In this document: piece after piece, positions 8,209 through 16,056 of the stretch
Layout of the letters: every line of letters begins with the position of its first letter
Position numbering within the stretch: position 1 is the stretch's first letter
Source: an uncultured Lachnospiraceae bacterium
GTDB taxonomy: Bacteria > Bacillota > Clostridia > Lachnospirales > Lachnospiraceae
DNA length: 43,490 nucleotides
Direction of reading: 5' to 3'
NCBI GenBank assembly: GCA_902780385.1
Contig: CACZFF010000022.1
Span: 1-43,490, forward strand
The notes under the pieces: model-generated
What the model saw: the letters and a program-made list of their open reading frames with translations, nothing else
What the model was told of the DNA's origin: nothing
Database searches by the model: none
Program-made: the position numbers and the translations under genes

Positions 8209-9330
8209 TTGAATTACAATACATTGAATGAGTTGAAAATCGTTGTTCTTTGCGGAGGACTCAGCACTGAGCGGAACATTTCGTTCCTGACGGGTTCCCG
8301 TGTATGCGGCGCGCTCCGCGCCAAAGGACACAGGGCGGTCCTGGCGGATCTGTATATGGGCTTTGATGATGAGAAAGACGAGGCCAAAGGGTTTGATCCA
8401 CAGGCCCTCTTCGAGAACCTTCCCGAGATTCCTCAGTATTCCTTTGACGGACAGGCGCCGGATCTGAAAGCTGTGAGAAAGTCCAGAAAGTGGAAGAGCC
8501 CCTCGCTGTTCGGTAAACACGTCCTCGAGCTCTGCGCAGCAGCTGACATAGTCTTTATCGCCCTGCACGGAAAAAACGGTGAGGACGGCCGCGTCCAGGC
8601 AACGTTCGACATGCTCGGAATCCCTTATACGGGTTCCGGTCATCTTGGTGCCTCCATGGCCATGGACAAGATGATCACCAAGATGATCGTCGGTCCCCGC
8701 GGCGTTCGCACACCTGCCTTCCGCCGCTGGGATTTTGTCCGCAGCGATGGCGGAAAAACGGATGAAAAAGAACAGTTTATCAGTTCTGTCTGCCACCAGA
8801 CAGATGTACCCTGCGTGGTCAAGACACCGGACGGAGGATCTTCTGTCGGCGTGTACATTGTCCGCCACAAGGCGGATCTGGAGGATGCGGTCCGCAAATG
8901 TCTCTCATTCGGGGACTCCTTCATGACGGAGCAGTTCATCGATGGACGGGAATTTACCTGCGGCGTCCTCTGCGGTCAGGCCCTTCCTTCTGTGGAGATC
9001 GTTCCCAAAATCAGCTTTTATGACTATTCGAACAAGTACAAAGCCGGTGCCACTGAGGAAATCTGTCCCGGACGTGTCAAGCCCGAGATAGAAAAGGAAA
9101 TGGGGCAGATGGCTCTTCAGGTACACAAGATCATGGGACTCTCGACCTATTCACGAAGTGATTTCATGATTGACAAGGAGGACAAGGTCTGGTTTATCGA
9201 GGTCAACACATTGCCGGGTATGACACAGACAAGCCTGGTCCCCCAGGAAGCAGCTGCCGTGGGCATCAGCTATGAGAAACTGTGCGAGAAAATCGTTGAG
9301 GACGGCCTGAGGCTGCGCGGCCGAAAGTGA
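8209..9330 (+). CDS. ddl: D-alanine--D-alanine ligase
   Basis: Makes the D-Ala-D-Ala dipeptide for peptidoglycan in the cytoplasm with ATP. The TTG start at 8209 is chosen because GGAGG at 8197-8201 sits 7 bases before it. The protein is 373 aa. ATP-grasp features in order are GGLSTERNISF at the N-terminus, LHGKNGEDGRVQ, VVKTPDGGSSVGV, FYDYSNKYKAG and the metal site in FIEVNTLPGMTQTS. The FYDY..KY stretch keeps the tyrosine typical of D-Ala-D-Ala (not D-Ala-D-Lac) enzymes, which suggests ordinary vancomycin-sensitive cell wall. A 50-residue segment after residue 45 is longer than in E. coli DdlB. The gene is followed after a 36-base gap by murF, the next step, and the two surely form an operon. 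Confidence 0.95.
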   Translation: MNYNTLNELKIVVLCGGLSTERNISFLTGSRVCGALRAKGHRAVLADLYMGFDDEKDEAKGFDPQALFENLPEIPQYSFDGQAPDLKAVRKSRKWKSPSLFGKHVLELCAAADIVFIALHGKNGEDGRVQATFDMLGIPYTGSGHLGASMAMDKMITKMIVGPRGVRTPAFRRWDFVRSDGGKTDEKEQFISSVCHQTDVPCVVKTPDGGSSVGVYIVRHKADLEDAVRKCLSFGDSFMTEQFIDGREFTCGVLCGQALPSVEIVPKISFYDYSNKYKAGATEEICPGRVKPEIEKEMGQMALQVHKIMGLSTYSRSDFMIDKEDKVWFIEVNTLPGMTQTSLVPQEAAAVGISYEKLCEKIVEDGLRLRGRK

Positions 9331-9366
9331 TTTTGGTATTCCGGTATAAATAGTCGGAGGATGGAA

Positions 9367-10824
9367 ATGGAAAAATTATATCTCGAAGAGCTGCTGCAGG
9401 CGACCGGCGGAAAGCTGCTCATGGCGCCGCAAGGGGAAATGCAAACAAATGCTGTTCCCCCTGCGGAGATCCTGTCTGTCGTCACGGACAGCCGCAAGAT
9501 CACGAAGGGCTGTGTCTTTTTTGCCCTCAGCGGGGAGCGCTTTGACGGACATGCCTATGTGGATGCTTCCCTGAAGCAGGGCGCTGCCGGATGTGTGGTG
9601 AGCAAAGAACCGGAGAGCATGCTCCCCGGAAAGTTCTATGTCCTCGTGGAAGACACAAGGCATGCTCTGGGAGATCTGGCCCATTTTTACCGCATGAAAT
9701 ATGATGTGAAGGTGGTCGGGATCACAGGCAGTGTCGGCAAGACGACCTGCCGTGAGATGGTCGCCTCCGTTCTGTCCAGACATTTCCGGGTCCATGCGAC
9801 CTCCGGGAACTTCAACAATGATATCGGGCTGCCTATGACGATCTTCGGACTTTCGGCAGAAGATGAAGTCATGGTCCTGGAGATGGGCATGAACCACCTC
9901 GGCGAGATCCGCCGTCTCTCGCAGATCGCCGCCCCGGACATCGCAGTGATCACCAACATCGGGACCGCCCATATCGGGATCCTGGGCAGCCGCGAGAATA
10001 TTTTCCGGGCAAAAAAGGAAATTTTCGAGGGAATGTCATCGGGCTCGCAGGCGATTCTGTGCGGCGACGATGATTATCTGCCGAAGATTGCCGTGGAGCC
10101 CGCGCTCCTGGCCAGACACAGGGTTTTCTATGCCGGAAAAGGAGCCATCTGCAGTTACCGCGTCGAGGATGCCCATGTGGAGATCGGCAGTGTGGATGCA
10201 AATGCCTTTGAAGCGGAAATGTCCACAGTCTGTACGATCAGAATGCCTGACGGAAGGGATACCCTGCAGGTCCGCATTCCGGCAGCCGGTATGCATCTGA
10301 TCTACCCTGCCTCCATAGCGGCGGGTGTCGGTGACCTGCTGGGCCTGACGTCCGAAGAGATCAGGGCCGGAATCGAAGCTTTTTCCGGCCAGCGCATGGC
10401 CTGTGAAAAGTACGGCGATATCCTGCTCTTTGACGATACCTACAATGCCAGCCCCGATTCTATGAAATCTTCTCTGCAGGTGCTGGCCTGCCTGCCCGTG
10501 CAGAAAAAGGCTGCCATATTGGGTGACATGCTCGAACAGGGAGACTTTGCACAGCAGCTTCACCGGGAGGTCGGCGCCGCGGCTGCCGAAGCCGGGCTCG
10601 ACACCCTGATCACGGTGGGAGAGCTTTCAGAGGATATGGCAGATGAGGCGAGACTCAGAGGACTGATGGATGTCCGGTCCTATCCCGACCGGGAATCTGC
10701 CGCGCAGGCGGTAGAGGAGATCACTGTACCGGGAACTGCCCTGCTCTTCAAGGCGTCCCACAGCATGGCCCTTGATAAACTTGCCGCCATCAGCCGCAAA
10801 AAAGCCGAATCCCTGATGCGGTAA
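9367..10824 (+). CDS. murF: UDP-N-acetylmuramoyl-tripeptide--D-alanyl-D-alanine ligase
   Basis: Adds the D-Ala-D-Ala made by Ddl to the UDP-MurNAc-tripeptide, the last cytoplasmic step of the peptidoglycan precursor. There are two in-frame ATGs. The one at 9361 directly abuts GGAGG (9356-9360), so the ATG at 9367, six bases after it, is the likely start (MEKLYLEELLQATGG, 485 aa). The Mur ligase P-loop GITGSVGKTT is at residues 118-127. NFNNDIGLPMT, EMGMNHLGEI and TNIGTAHIGILGSRENIFRAKKEI are further family blocks, and FDDTYNASPDSM lies in the C-terminal part. Translation is probably coupled to ddl. Confidence 0.95.
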   Translation: MEKLYLEELLQATGGKLLMAPQGEMQTNAVPPAEILSVVTDSRKITKGCVFFALSGERFDGHAYVDASLKQGAAGCVVSKEPESMLPGKFYVLVEDTRHALGDLAHFYRMKYDVKVVGITGSVGKTTCREMVASVLSRHFRVHATSGNFNNDIGLPMTIFGLSAEDEVMVLEMGMNHLGEIRRLSQIAAPDIAVITNIGTAHIGILGSRENIFRAKKEIFEGMSSGSQAILCGDDDYLPKIAVEPALLARHRVFYAGKGAICSYRVEDAHVEIGSVDANAFEAEMSTVCTIRMPDGRDTLQVRIPAAGMHLIYPASIAAGVGDLLGLTSEEIRAGIEAFSGQRMACEKYGDILLFDDTYNASPDSMKSSLQVLACLPVQKKAAILGDMLEQGDFAQQLHREVGAAAAEAGLDTLITVGELSEDMADEARLRGLMDVRSYPDRESAAQAVEEITVPGTALLFKASHSMALDKLAAISRKKAESLMR

Positions 10825-10867
10825 AACAGCGGACACTTATCCGGCGTTCAGACAAGAACGCGGGGTT

Positions 10868-10968
10868 ATGGTACAAATACGCGAGGGCATGGGCACAAAT
10901 GCACGAGGCCATGAGTACAAATGCACGAGGCCATGGGTACAAATGCGCTGGGCCATGAGTACAATATC
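10868..10968 (+). repeat. 22-bp tandem repeat, about 4.6 copies, before the NUDIX gene
   Basis: Units are 10868-10888 (21 bp), 10889-10910, 10911-10932, 10933-10954 and a partial 10955-10968. They follow ATGRGTACAAATGC then RCGAGGCC with small changes. The array fills most of the murF-NUDIX gap and ends just before the GGGAGG site at 10975-10980. Each unit carries an ATG, but the 22-bp period shifts frame, so it does not look coding. Confidence 0.92.
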
Positions 10969-10988
10969 ATGACAGGGAGGAATATGGT

Positions 10989-11792
10989 ATGGAACATAAA
11001 CTCCACAGGACAGACCGCCAGCTGGCGTGTGCCGGCGCGGTGCTGGAATTCTACAGAGATACCATGGTCCTGCCCGACGGGCAGGTACAGACCTGGGACT
11101 ATGTCCATCATAAAAAAGGCGGAGGTGCCTGCACGGTGCCCGTCCTGCCCGACGGACGCATTCTGCTGATCCGCCAGTTCCGGCCCGCGATCGACCGCGA
11201 GGCCCTGGAACTTCCGGCCGGAGCCCGCGATTCCTCCGGGGAGGATCCCGCTGTGACCGCCGCACGCGAGCTGGAAGAGGAGACAGGCTATCGTCCCAGC
11301 AGGATGACAAAGCTTGCCCATATCCTGACCGCGATCGCCTGGTGCAACGAATCGACGGATATCTATCTGGCCAGAGATCTTGAGCCTGTGAGCTCGCAGC
11401 ATCTGGACGAGGCGGAGGAGATCGAGCTCTGTATCATGTCCCTGGATGAACTCTGCAGCAGGATTTTCGCAGGCGAGATCCAGGACGCCAAGACCGTGGC
11501 GGGGATCATGGCCTACCGGAGTTTCCTGGCAATGGAAGAGCAGAAAAATGCCCCCCTGCCATCGGCGTCGGATCCATCGAAGACTGCTGACGACTCCGCG
11601 GCTGCCTCTGCTTCCGGTACTTCTGTTGACTCCGCGGCTTCCGGAACTTCCGGCAGCTCCGAAAACGGCAGCCAAAAGGACTCCGGAAAAGGCCCGGGAA
11701 ATGACCCGGGAAATCCTTCCGGCGGTTTTCAGCGCCCTGACACCCTGCTCGATAAACTCCAGCGCATCGTCAGACGCGCCCGCACGGGCTGA
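10989..11792 (+). CDS. NUDIX hydrolase (ADP-ribose pyrophosphatase-like) with low-complexity tail
   Basis: Probably cleaves ADP-ribose or a similar nucleoside diphosphate derivative. The start ATG 10989 has GGAGG 10976-10980 eight bases upstream. The NUDIX box lies around residues 75-97: LPAGARDSSGEDP, then AARELEEETGY. The RE..EE.G core is intact, but the loop between the first Gly and Glu is one residue longer than the usual five. The fold ends near residue 186. Residues 187-246 are a Ser/Ala/Gly/Pro-rich tract with a repeated DSAA..SGTS element. Residues 248-267 look like a short basic amphipathic helix (LLDKLQRIVRRAR). Typical relatives are 170-210 aa, so the 80-residue tail is the odd part. 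It could be a linker to a membrane- or nucleic-acid-binding helix. Confidence 0.85.
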   Translation: MEHKLHRTDRQLACAGAVLEFYRDTMVLPDGQVQTWDYVHHKKGGGACTVPVLPDGRILLIRQFRPAIDREALELPAGARDSSGEDPAVTAARELEEETGYRPSRMTKLAHILTAIAWCNESTDIYLARDLEPVSSQHLDEAEEIELCIMSLDELCSRIFAGEIQDAKTVAGIMAYRSFLAMEEQKNAPLPSASDPSKTADDSAAASASGTSVDSAASGTSGSSENGSQKDSGKGPGNDPGNPSGGFQRPDTLLDKLQRIVRRARTG

Positions 11793-11906
11793 GAGTATAC
11801 GGATGCAGTGGATGCGGCGGCATCGCATTCATTCCTTTATGTCTGTGAGCGAGAGACCGCAGCAGCAAGGTTTGTATGTTATTTATTTCATAAGGAGATA
11901 ATATCC

Positions 11907-12845
11907 ATGCAGCAGAAAAGCGCGGCGGATCGTTTCGCGCCGCTTTTTATACTGACCGCCGGGGCCATGTGGGGAAGCATGGGCCTCTTTGTGCGGGTTC
12001 TGGGGAAGATCGGATGCTCTTCCTTTGAAATCGTCTTTCTGAGGTCCATTGTGACCACCATCTGCCTCTTTCTGGTTCTGGCTGTCCGGGACAGGAGCCT
12101 TTTTCGTGTGCGCCTGCGTGACCTCTGGTGTTTTTTCGGAACAGGCGTTCTCAGCATCGTTTTCTTCAATCTCTGCTATTTTACAACCATCCGTCTGTCT
12201 TCTCTGGCGGTGGCGGCGGTTCTCCTCTACACGGCACCTGCGATCGTCATTGTCCTTTCCGCCATACTCTTTCAGGAAAAGCTTACCTCCAAGAAGCTGG
12301 TCGCTCTGATCCTGACCCTGGTGGGCTGTATCTGCGTCAGCGGAATGCTTTCCGGAGACAGCGCCATGACCCTGCAGGGCTTTATCACCGGACTGGGTGC
12401 AGGCCTGGGATACGCCCTGTACTCGATCTTCGGCCGTTTTGCCCTTGAGCGGGGCTACAGGAGCTTTACGATCTCCTTCTATACCTTTTTGTTTGCTTCT
12501 ATAGGGACTATCCCCTTTATTTCCATGAACAATATCCGGCGGGCAGTGACCACATCCCCCTCCCAGACCGGGTTGGTCGTCCTCTACGGCGTGTTTACCA
12601 CGGTCCTTCCCTATATCCTGTATACACGGGGACTGCAGGGCGTCGAGAACGGCCGGGCGGCGATCATCGCCTCGGTGGAACCCGTTGTAGCCACCATTCT
12701 TGGTACAGTGATCTACCATGAAATGCTGAGCCTGTATGAAGTGATCGGGATCGTCCTGGTCCTGGGCGCCATCGTGATCAGCAACGGCAAAAGCCCGGCG
12801 GAAGGAGCCGGGCAGATCAGAACAACGATAAAAAAAACGGCTTAA
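11907..12845 (+). CDS. EamA/DMT-superfamily transporter
   Basis: A membrane exporter or importer of the drug/metabolite transporter superfamily; the substrate is unknown. Start ATG 11907 is supported by AAGGAGA at 11892-11898. An upstream in-frame ATG at 11808 has no such site. The 312-aa protein has about ten hydrophobic segments in two EamA halves. The first begins GAMWGSMGLFVRVLGKIGCS, and the second ends in ASVEPVVATILGTVIYHEMLSLYEVIG, a hallmark of the family. It follows the NUDIX gene by 114 bases and may be cotranscribed. Confidence 0.9.
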   Translation: MQQKSAADRFAPLFILTAGAMWGSMGLFVRVLGKIGCSSFEIVFLRSIVTTICLFLVLAVRDRSLFRVRLRDLWCFFGTGVLSIVFFNLCYFTTIRLSSLAVAAVLLYTAPAIVIVLSAILFQEKLTSKKLVALILTLVGCICVSGMLSGDSAMTLQGFITGLGAGLGYALYSIFGRFALERGYRSFTISFYTFLFASIGTIPFISMNNIRRAVTTSPSQTGLVVLYGVFTTVLPYILYTRGLQGVENGRAAIIASVEPVVATILGTVIYHEMLSLYEVIGIVLVLGAIVISNGKSPAEGAGQIRTTIKKTA

Positions 12846-12904
12846 GTGAAGAGAGTCTCCCCCTGGCTCTCCCAAAAAACTCTCCAAAAAACATAAAAAC
12901 AGAC

Positions 12905-12934
12905 TTGACAAATCTCCCGTCAATTTTTTAAAAT
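12905..12934 (+). promoter_or_regulatory. Sigma-A-type promoter upstream of the MATE leader
   Basis: TTGACA (12905-12910), an 18-bp spacer, then TAAAAT (12929-12934). Predicted transcription would begin near 12941, just at the base of the first terminator hairpin. Confidence 0.6.
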
Positions 12935-12942
12935 ACGTTCAC

Positions 12943-12990
12943 AACGTGTGGCGTAACTGCGTAAATCCGGTTGCATGCCACACGTTTTTT
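12943..12990 (+). terminator. Terminator or attenuator 1 before MATE
   Basis: AACGTGTGGC 12943-12952 pairs perfectly with GCCACACGTT 12977-12986. An inner GTAAC/GTTGC helix is possible, and the T-run is 12985-12990. It may end DMT transcription, attenuate MATE, or both. Confidence 0.75.
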
Positions 12991-13025
12991 ATTGCAAAAA
13001 AGTCCCCAGCTAAAGCGGACAAAAC

Positions 13026-13080
13026 AAAAGAGCGTGTGGCCGGCAGGAAAGAAATGCCTGCGGCTGTGCGCTCTTTTTTC
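13026..13080 (+). terminator. Terminator or attenuator 2 before MATE
   Basis: AAAAGAGCG 13026-13034 pairs with CGCTCTTTT 13069-13077, with an inner GCAGG (13043-13047) and CCTGC (13057-13061) helix, and a T-run at the 3' side. Confidence 0.8.
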
Positions 13081-13197
13081 TTAAAGGTCTCAAAAGGATT
13101 GAAGCGGCCGGAAGACATACGGAGTAAAAGATTACGCATGTTTCCGGAAAGCAGAGAGGCGCAGTCAGAAAAAGTGAATCAGAAAGGAAGGCAGAAA

Positions 13198-14760
13198 ATG
13201 GAACAGACATCAAATCAGTTTCTGGGGGAGGAGAAGATCAGCATACTCATGCGCAAATACTCCATCCCCTGCATCATCTCCCTGCTCGTCGGAGCATTGT
13301 ACAACATCGTGGATCAGATCTTCATCGCGAATGCGGATTATCTTGGTTCCTACGGTAACGCGGCCAACACGGTCGTGTTCCCCTTGACAGTTATTGCCCT
13401 TGCGATCGCGGTCATGATCGGTGACGGCTGCTGCGCCTTTGTGAGCCTGAGTCTAGGCATGAAGCGTGTCGGCAAGGCAAAGAAGAGTGTCGGCAATTCT
13501 GTAGTCATGGTCATTGCGGCAAGTCTTCTTCTCTGCGCGGTCTATCTGGTCTTCAGCAATCAGATCATCGCCATGTTCGGCGGCACGGTCAATGCGGAGA
13601 CCTTCAGACATTCCAAAGAGTATTTTTTCTATATTACCCTGGGAATCCCTTTCTATATGTTCGGACAGGCCATGAATCCCATCATCCGCGCGGACGGAAG
13701 TCCCGGATTTGCCATGGCATCCACCCTGGCGGGTGCTGTGATCAATATCATCCTGGACCCCATCTTTATCTTTGTCTTCAAATGGGGCATGATGGGCGCG
13801 GCAGTGGCCACAGTCATCGGACAGATCGCGACGGCAGTACTGGCGGTGTGGTATATCGTGAACATGAAGATCGTGCGTCCTGAAAAGAGCGATTTTGCCC
13901 TGGAGAAGGAGGTCTGCAGGAGAACGCTGATCCTCGGCATCACCAGTTTCCTGTCCCAGATCTCCCTGGTGGCTGCTATGGCCGCCATCAACAACATGAT
14001 CCGCAAATACGGTGCTATGGATTCGGTCTTTATGCAGGAACAGTACGCCCAGATCCCTATGGCAGTTGTGGGGATAGTCATGAAATTCTTCCAGATCGTG
14101 ATCTCTATTGTTGTCGGTATGGCAGCGGGATGCATCCCGATCGTCGGATTCAACATGGGCGCCGGCCTCAAGGGCAGGGTGCGTGAGCTGTTCATGACCC
14201 TCCTCACAGCCGAAGCGGTTGTCGGTGCCGTCGCACTGGTCATCGTCGAGTTCTTCCCGGGACAGCTGATCAGCATATTCGGCGCTGCCAACGAGAGCAG
14301 CTATTATACAGATTTTGCCCTCAAGGCTTTCCGGATTTATCTGTGCATGATGATCTTTGCCTGTGTCAACAAAGCCTGCTTTATCTTTCTGCAGGCTATG
14401 GGCAAGGCTGTGGAATCCACCCTTCTCTCCATGGTGCGTGAGATTGTCTTCGGCGTAGGGTTCGCCCTCCTTCTTCCCCACTTTTTCGGGCTTGACGGCG
14501 TCCTCTACTCCATGCCTCTGTCAGATATCCTGACCTTTGTCATTGCGCTTGTCCTGATAGTTACCACCTGCAGAGAACTGGGCAGCGGCACTGTAAGCGG
14601 TATTTCCGGCAGTTCTGCAGACAATGCAGCAAATGCTGCGGACGATACTGCGGACAATGCAGCAAATGCTGCGGACAATGCTGCGGACAATGCTGCAGAC
14701 AATACTGCAGGCGGCATGCCGTCCCTTATTGAAAAAAGATTGTCCACAGCAAAAGCATGA
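13198..14760 (+). CDS. MATE-family multidrug/cation efflux transporter
   Basis: An inner-membrane cation-coupled exporter. The start is ATG 13198 (MEQTSNQFLGEEKISILMRKYSIP), with AAAGGAAGG at 13183-13191. An open frame reaches 84 codons further upstream, through the two terminator hairpins, and is not a real N-terminus. The 520-aa protein has about twelve hydrophobic segments and MATE blocks such as SIPCIISLLVGALYNIVDQ and NPIIRADGSPGFAM. The C-terminal tail, residues 474-504, is a repeat of Ala-Asp-Asn units absent from normal MATE proteins, followed by a short end. The leader suggests that expression depends on read-through of two terminators. Confidence 0.93.
   Translation: MEQTSNQFLGEEKISILMRKYSIPCIISLLVGALYNIVDQIFIANADYLGSYGNAANTVVFPLTVIALAIAVMIGDGCCAFVSLSLGMKRVGKAKKSVGNSVVMVIAASLLLCAVYLVFSNQIIAMFGGTVNAETFRHSKEYFFYITLGIPFYMFGQAMNPIIRADGSPGFAMASTLAGAVINIILDPIFIFVFKWGMMGAAVATVIGQIATAVLAVWYIVNMKIVRPEKSDFALEKEVCRRTLILGITSFLSQISLVAAMAAINNMIRKYGAMDSVFMQEQYAQIPMAVVGIVMKFFQIVISIVVGMAAGCIPIVGFNMGAGLKGRVRELFMTLLTAEAVVGAVALVIVEFFPGQLISIFGAANESSYYTDFALKAFRIYLCMMIFACVNKACFIFLQAMGKAVESTLLSMVREIVFGVGFALLLPHFFGLDGVLYSMPLSDILTFVIALVLIVTTCRELGSGTVSGISGSSADNAANAADDTADNAANAADNAADNAADNTAGGMPSLIEKRLSTAKA
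14617..14709 (+). repeat. In-frame repeat encoding the Ala-Asp-Asn tail of MATE
   Basis: About 93 bp made of a 12-bp unit (GCGGACAATGCT and variants) with a nested 33-bp duplication. It encodes residues 474-504 (ADNAANAADDTADNA and so on). The hydrophobic transporter core ends before it. Confidence 0.88.
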
Positions 14761-14847
14761 ACCGGATTCACCTTTTTTTAAATAGCTAAATCGCTTCAGC
14801 AAGACAAATACCGGGGAACAGCGGAAACGTATTCCGCATAGATGACC

Positions 14848-15720
14848 TTATGCGTTCTCCTCATTCCAGGCCTGGAGCTGCCTGCGGAAATCGGAGGGCG
14901 ACATGCCGGTCTGCTTGTGGAAGAGACGGCTGAAATAGAGCGGATTGTCGTAGCCCACCAGCTCGGCGATCTCCGTCACGTAGTGGTCTGTTGTCTCGAG
15001 AAGACTCTGGGCGGCCGAGATCCGAAGGGAGATCAGATACTGGGCGGGAGAAGTTCCCGTGTACTCCCTGAAGCTCCGCGTAAACCAGCTCACGCTCAGT
15101 CCCATGTCCCGGGCATAATCGCTGACAGAGATCGGCTTGCAGTAATTTTCATGAAAATAATTGACGGCAGTGCGCATCTGTCCTGCCATGTGCGGCGTTT
15201 TACGCCGCACTTTTTTTTCGCCCAGACGGCTGAGCAGGATGAAGAGCAGATGCAGCCGGTAAATGCAGGCATTCTCATAGTGAGGCCTGCATTCCTTCAG
15301 CTCCCTGATCATCTGCTGGAAGATATGGGAGTACTCCAGGGACGTCCCGCTGTGAACGATGTGTTCCCCGTCCTTGAAACCGTACTGACGCAGGATGTTG
15401 GTGACATTGTTGCCCGTGAAATGGACCCAGTACACCTCGGTGTGGTCGGCTCCGTAGTAATAATAGCGCTGCTCCTCCCTGGGGCGGTAGAGGACCATAT
15501 TCCCGGCGGGGACTATATGCTCCTTCCCGTTAAAATAAAAATGCCCCTTCCCGGCAGCGACATAGAGCAGCTGGAAATCCACCCGCCCCCTGGGCCGGTG
15601 TGTCGGAAGCTTGGTGAGGGTCATCAGCTGGTAAGTGCCGCAGCTCCCCACGAACAGAGGGTGCTTTCTGTCTTTAAAATCAATCCTGGAATTGCGCCAG
15701 TACGCGTTGTCCACAAACAT
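14848..15720 (-). CDS. AraC-family transcriptional regulator
   Basis: A 290-aa regulator divergent from the beta-galactosidase gene and probably its activator. The N-terminal half is a cupin-like sugar-sensing domain (VAAGKGHFYFNGKEHIVPAG, then WVHFTG). The C-terminal 105 residues are the paired helix-turn-helix domain: ISVSDYARDMGLSVSWFTRSF, then TEIAELVGYDNPLYFSRLFHK with the GMSP end. The start ATG (15718-15720) has AGGAGA upstream on the minus strand. A minus-strand promoter, TGGACA at 15785-15790, a 17-bp spacer and TACACT at 15762-15767, precedes it. Confidence 0.93.
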   Translation of the reverse strand: MFVDNAYWRNSRIDFKDRKHPLFVGSCGTYQLMTLTKLPTHRPRGRVDFQLLYVAAGKGHFYFNGKEHIVPAGNMVLYRPREEQRYYYYGADHTEVYWVHFTGNNVTNILRQYGFKDGEHIVHSGTSLEYSHIFQQMIRELKECRPHYENACIYRLHLLFILLSRLGEKKVRRKTPHMAGQMRTAVNYFHENYCKPISVSDYARDMGLSVSWFTRSFREYTGTSPAQYLISLRISAAQSLLETTDHYVTEIAELVGYDNPLYFSRLFHKQTGMSPSDFRRQLQAWNEENA

Positions 15721-15761
15721 CTTTTTCTCTCCTGTTTATGCAGTCATTTTTGCCTGCTGTT

Positions 15762-15790
15762 AGTGTATCATTTTGTGCATGTTCTGTCCA
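15762..15790 (-). promoter_or_regulatory. Promoter of the AraC-family gene
   Basis: On the minus strand, TGGACA (15785-15790, five of six consensus) is followed by a 17-bp spacer and TACACT (15762-15767, four of six). Transcription would start near 15755, leaving a leader of about 35 bases. Confidence 0.55.
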
Positions 15791-15853
15791 TCACAGTTTA
15801 TGTTCAAAGAGATTTGACTGTCGTATCATAGCAACAGAGGGCAATACTCACGG

Positions 15854-15890
15854 CAAAACGACACAACATATTGCCGAAACGTCGCAATAT
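15854..15890 (+). promoter_or_regulatory. AraC-type direct-repeat operator in the divergent region
   Basis: CAAAACGACACAAC (15854-15867) and CGAAACGTCGCAAT (15875-15888) match at 10 of 14 positions and start exactly 21 bp apart, two helical turns, as is usual for AraC-family sites. An overlapping inverted repeat, ATATTGC 15868-15874 with GCAATAT 15884-15890, is also present. The rest of the 336-base gap (15721-16056) holds the AraC promoter and AT-rich DNA. I found no convincing promoter for the + gene. Confidence 0.5.
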
Positions 15891-16056
15891 CCTGGATTTG
15901 TGACGCTTTCGGACAAAGAACAAAACAAATGATTACAGCCAAGAAGAAACACTTTTTGTTCATAAATAAGGCCTACGGCATGTACTTTTCTGCCGGAGAT
16001 ATATGAAATGGACCAAGTGAGTTCAGCTTTGTGCATGCCTAAGGAGGAGAGGAACA

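Larger units (their letters stand above)
12846..13197 (+). other. Gene-free region between the DMT and MATE genes
   Basis: It holds a short tandem duplication (CTCTCCCAAAAAA 12867-12879 and CTCTCCAAAAAA 12880-12891), a good promoter at 12905-12934 and two strong intrinsic terminators, all upstream of the MATE ribosome binding site. Open frame continues through this region into MATE, but it has no protein-like character. Confidence 0.6.

Noticed and set aside
10868-10968. CRISPR array
   Set aside because: The 22-bp units are directly adjacent with no spacers, so this is a tandem repeat. No cas gene is in the window.
12946-13197. N-terminal extension of MATE by 84 codons
   Set aside because: It runs through two terminator hairpins and has no family similarity; the ATG at 13198 has a good ribosome binding site and a typical MATE start.
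14842-15831. Plus-strand open frame of 329 codons over the AraC-family gene
   Set aside because: The minus-strand frame encodes a clear AraC protein with a good ribosome binding site; the plus-strand frame has no recognisable domain.
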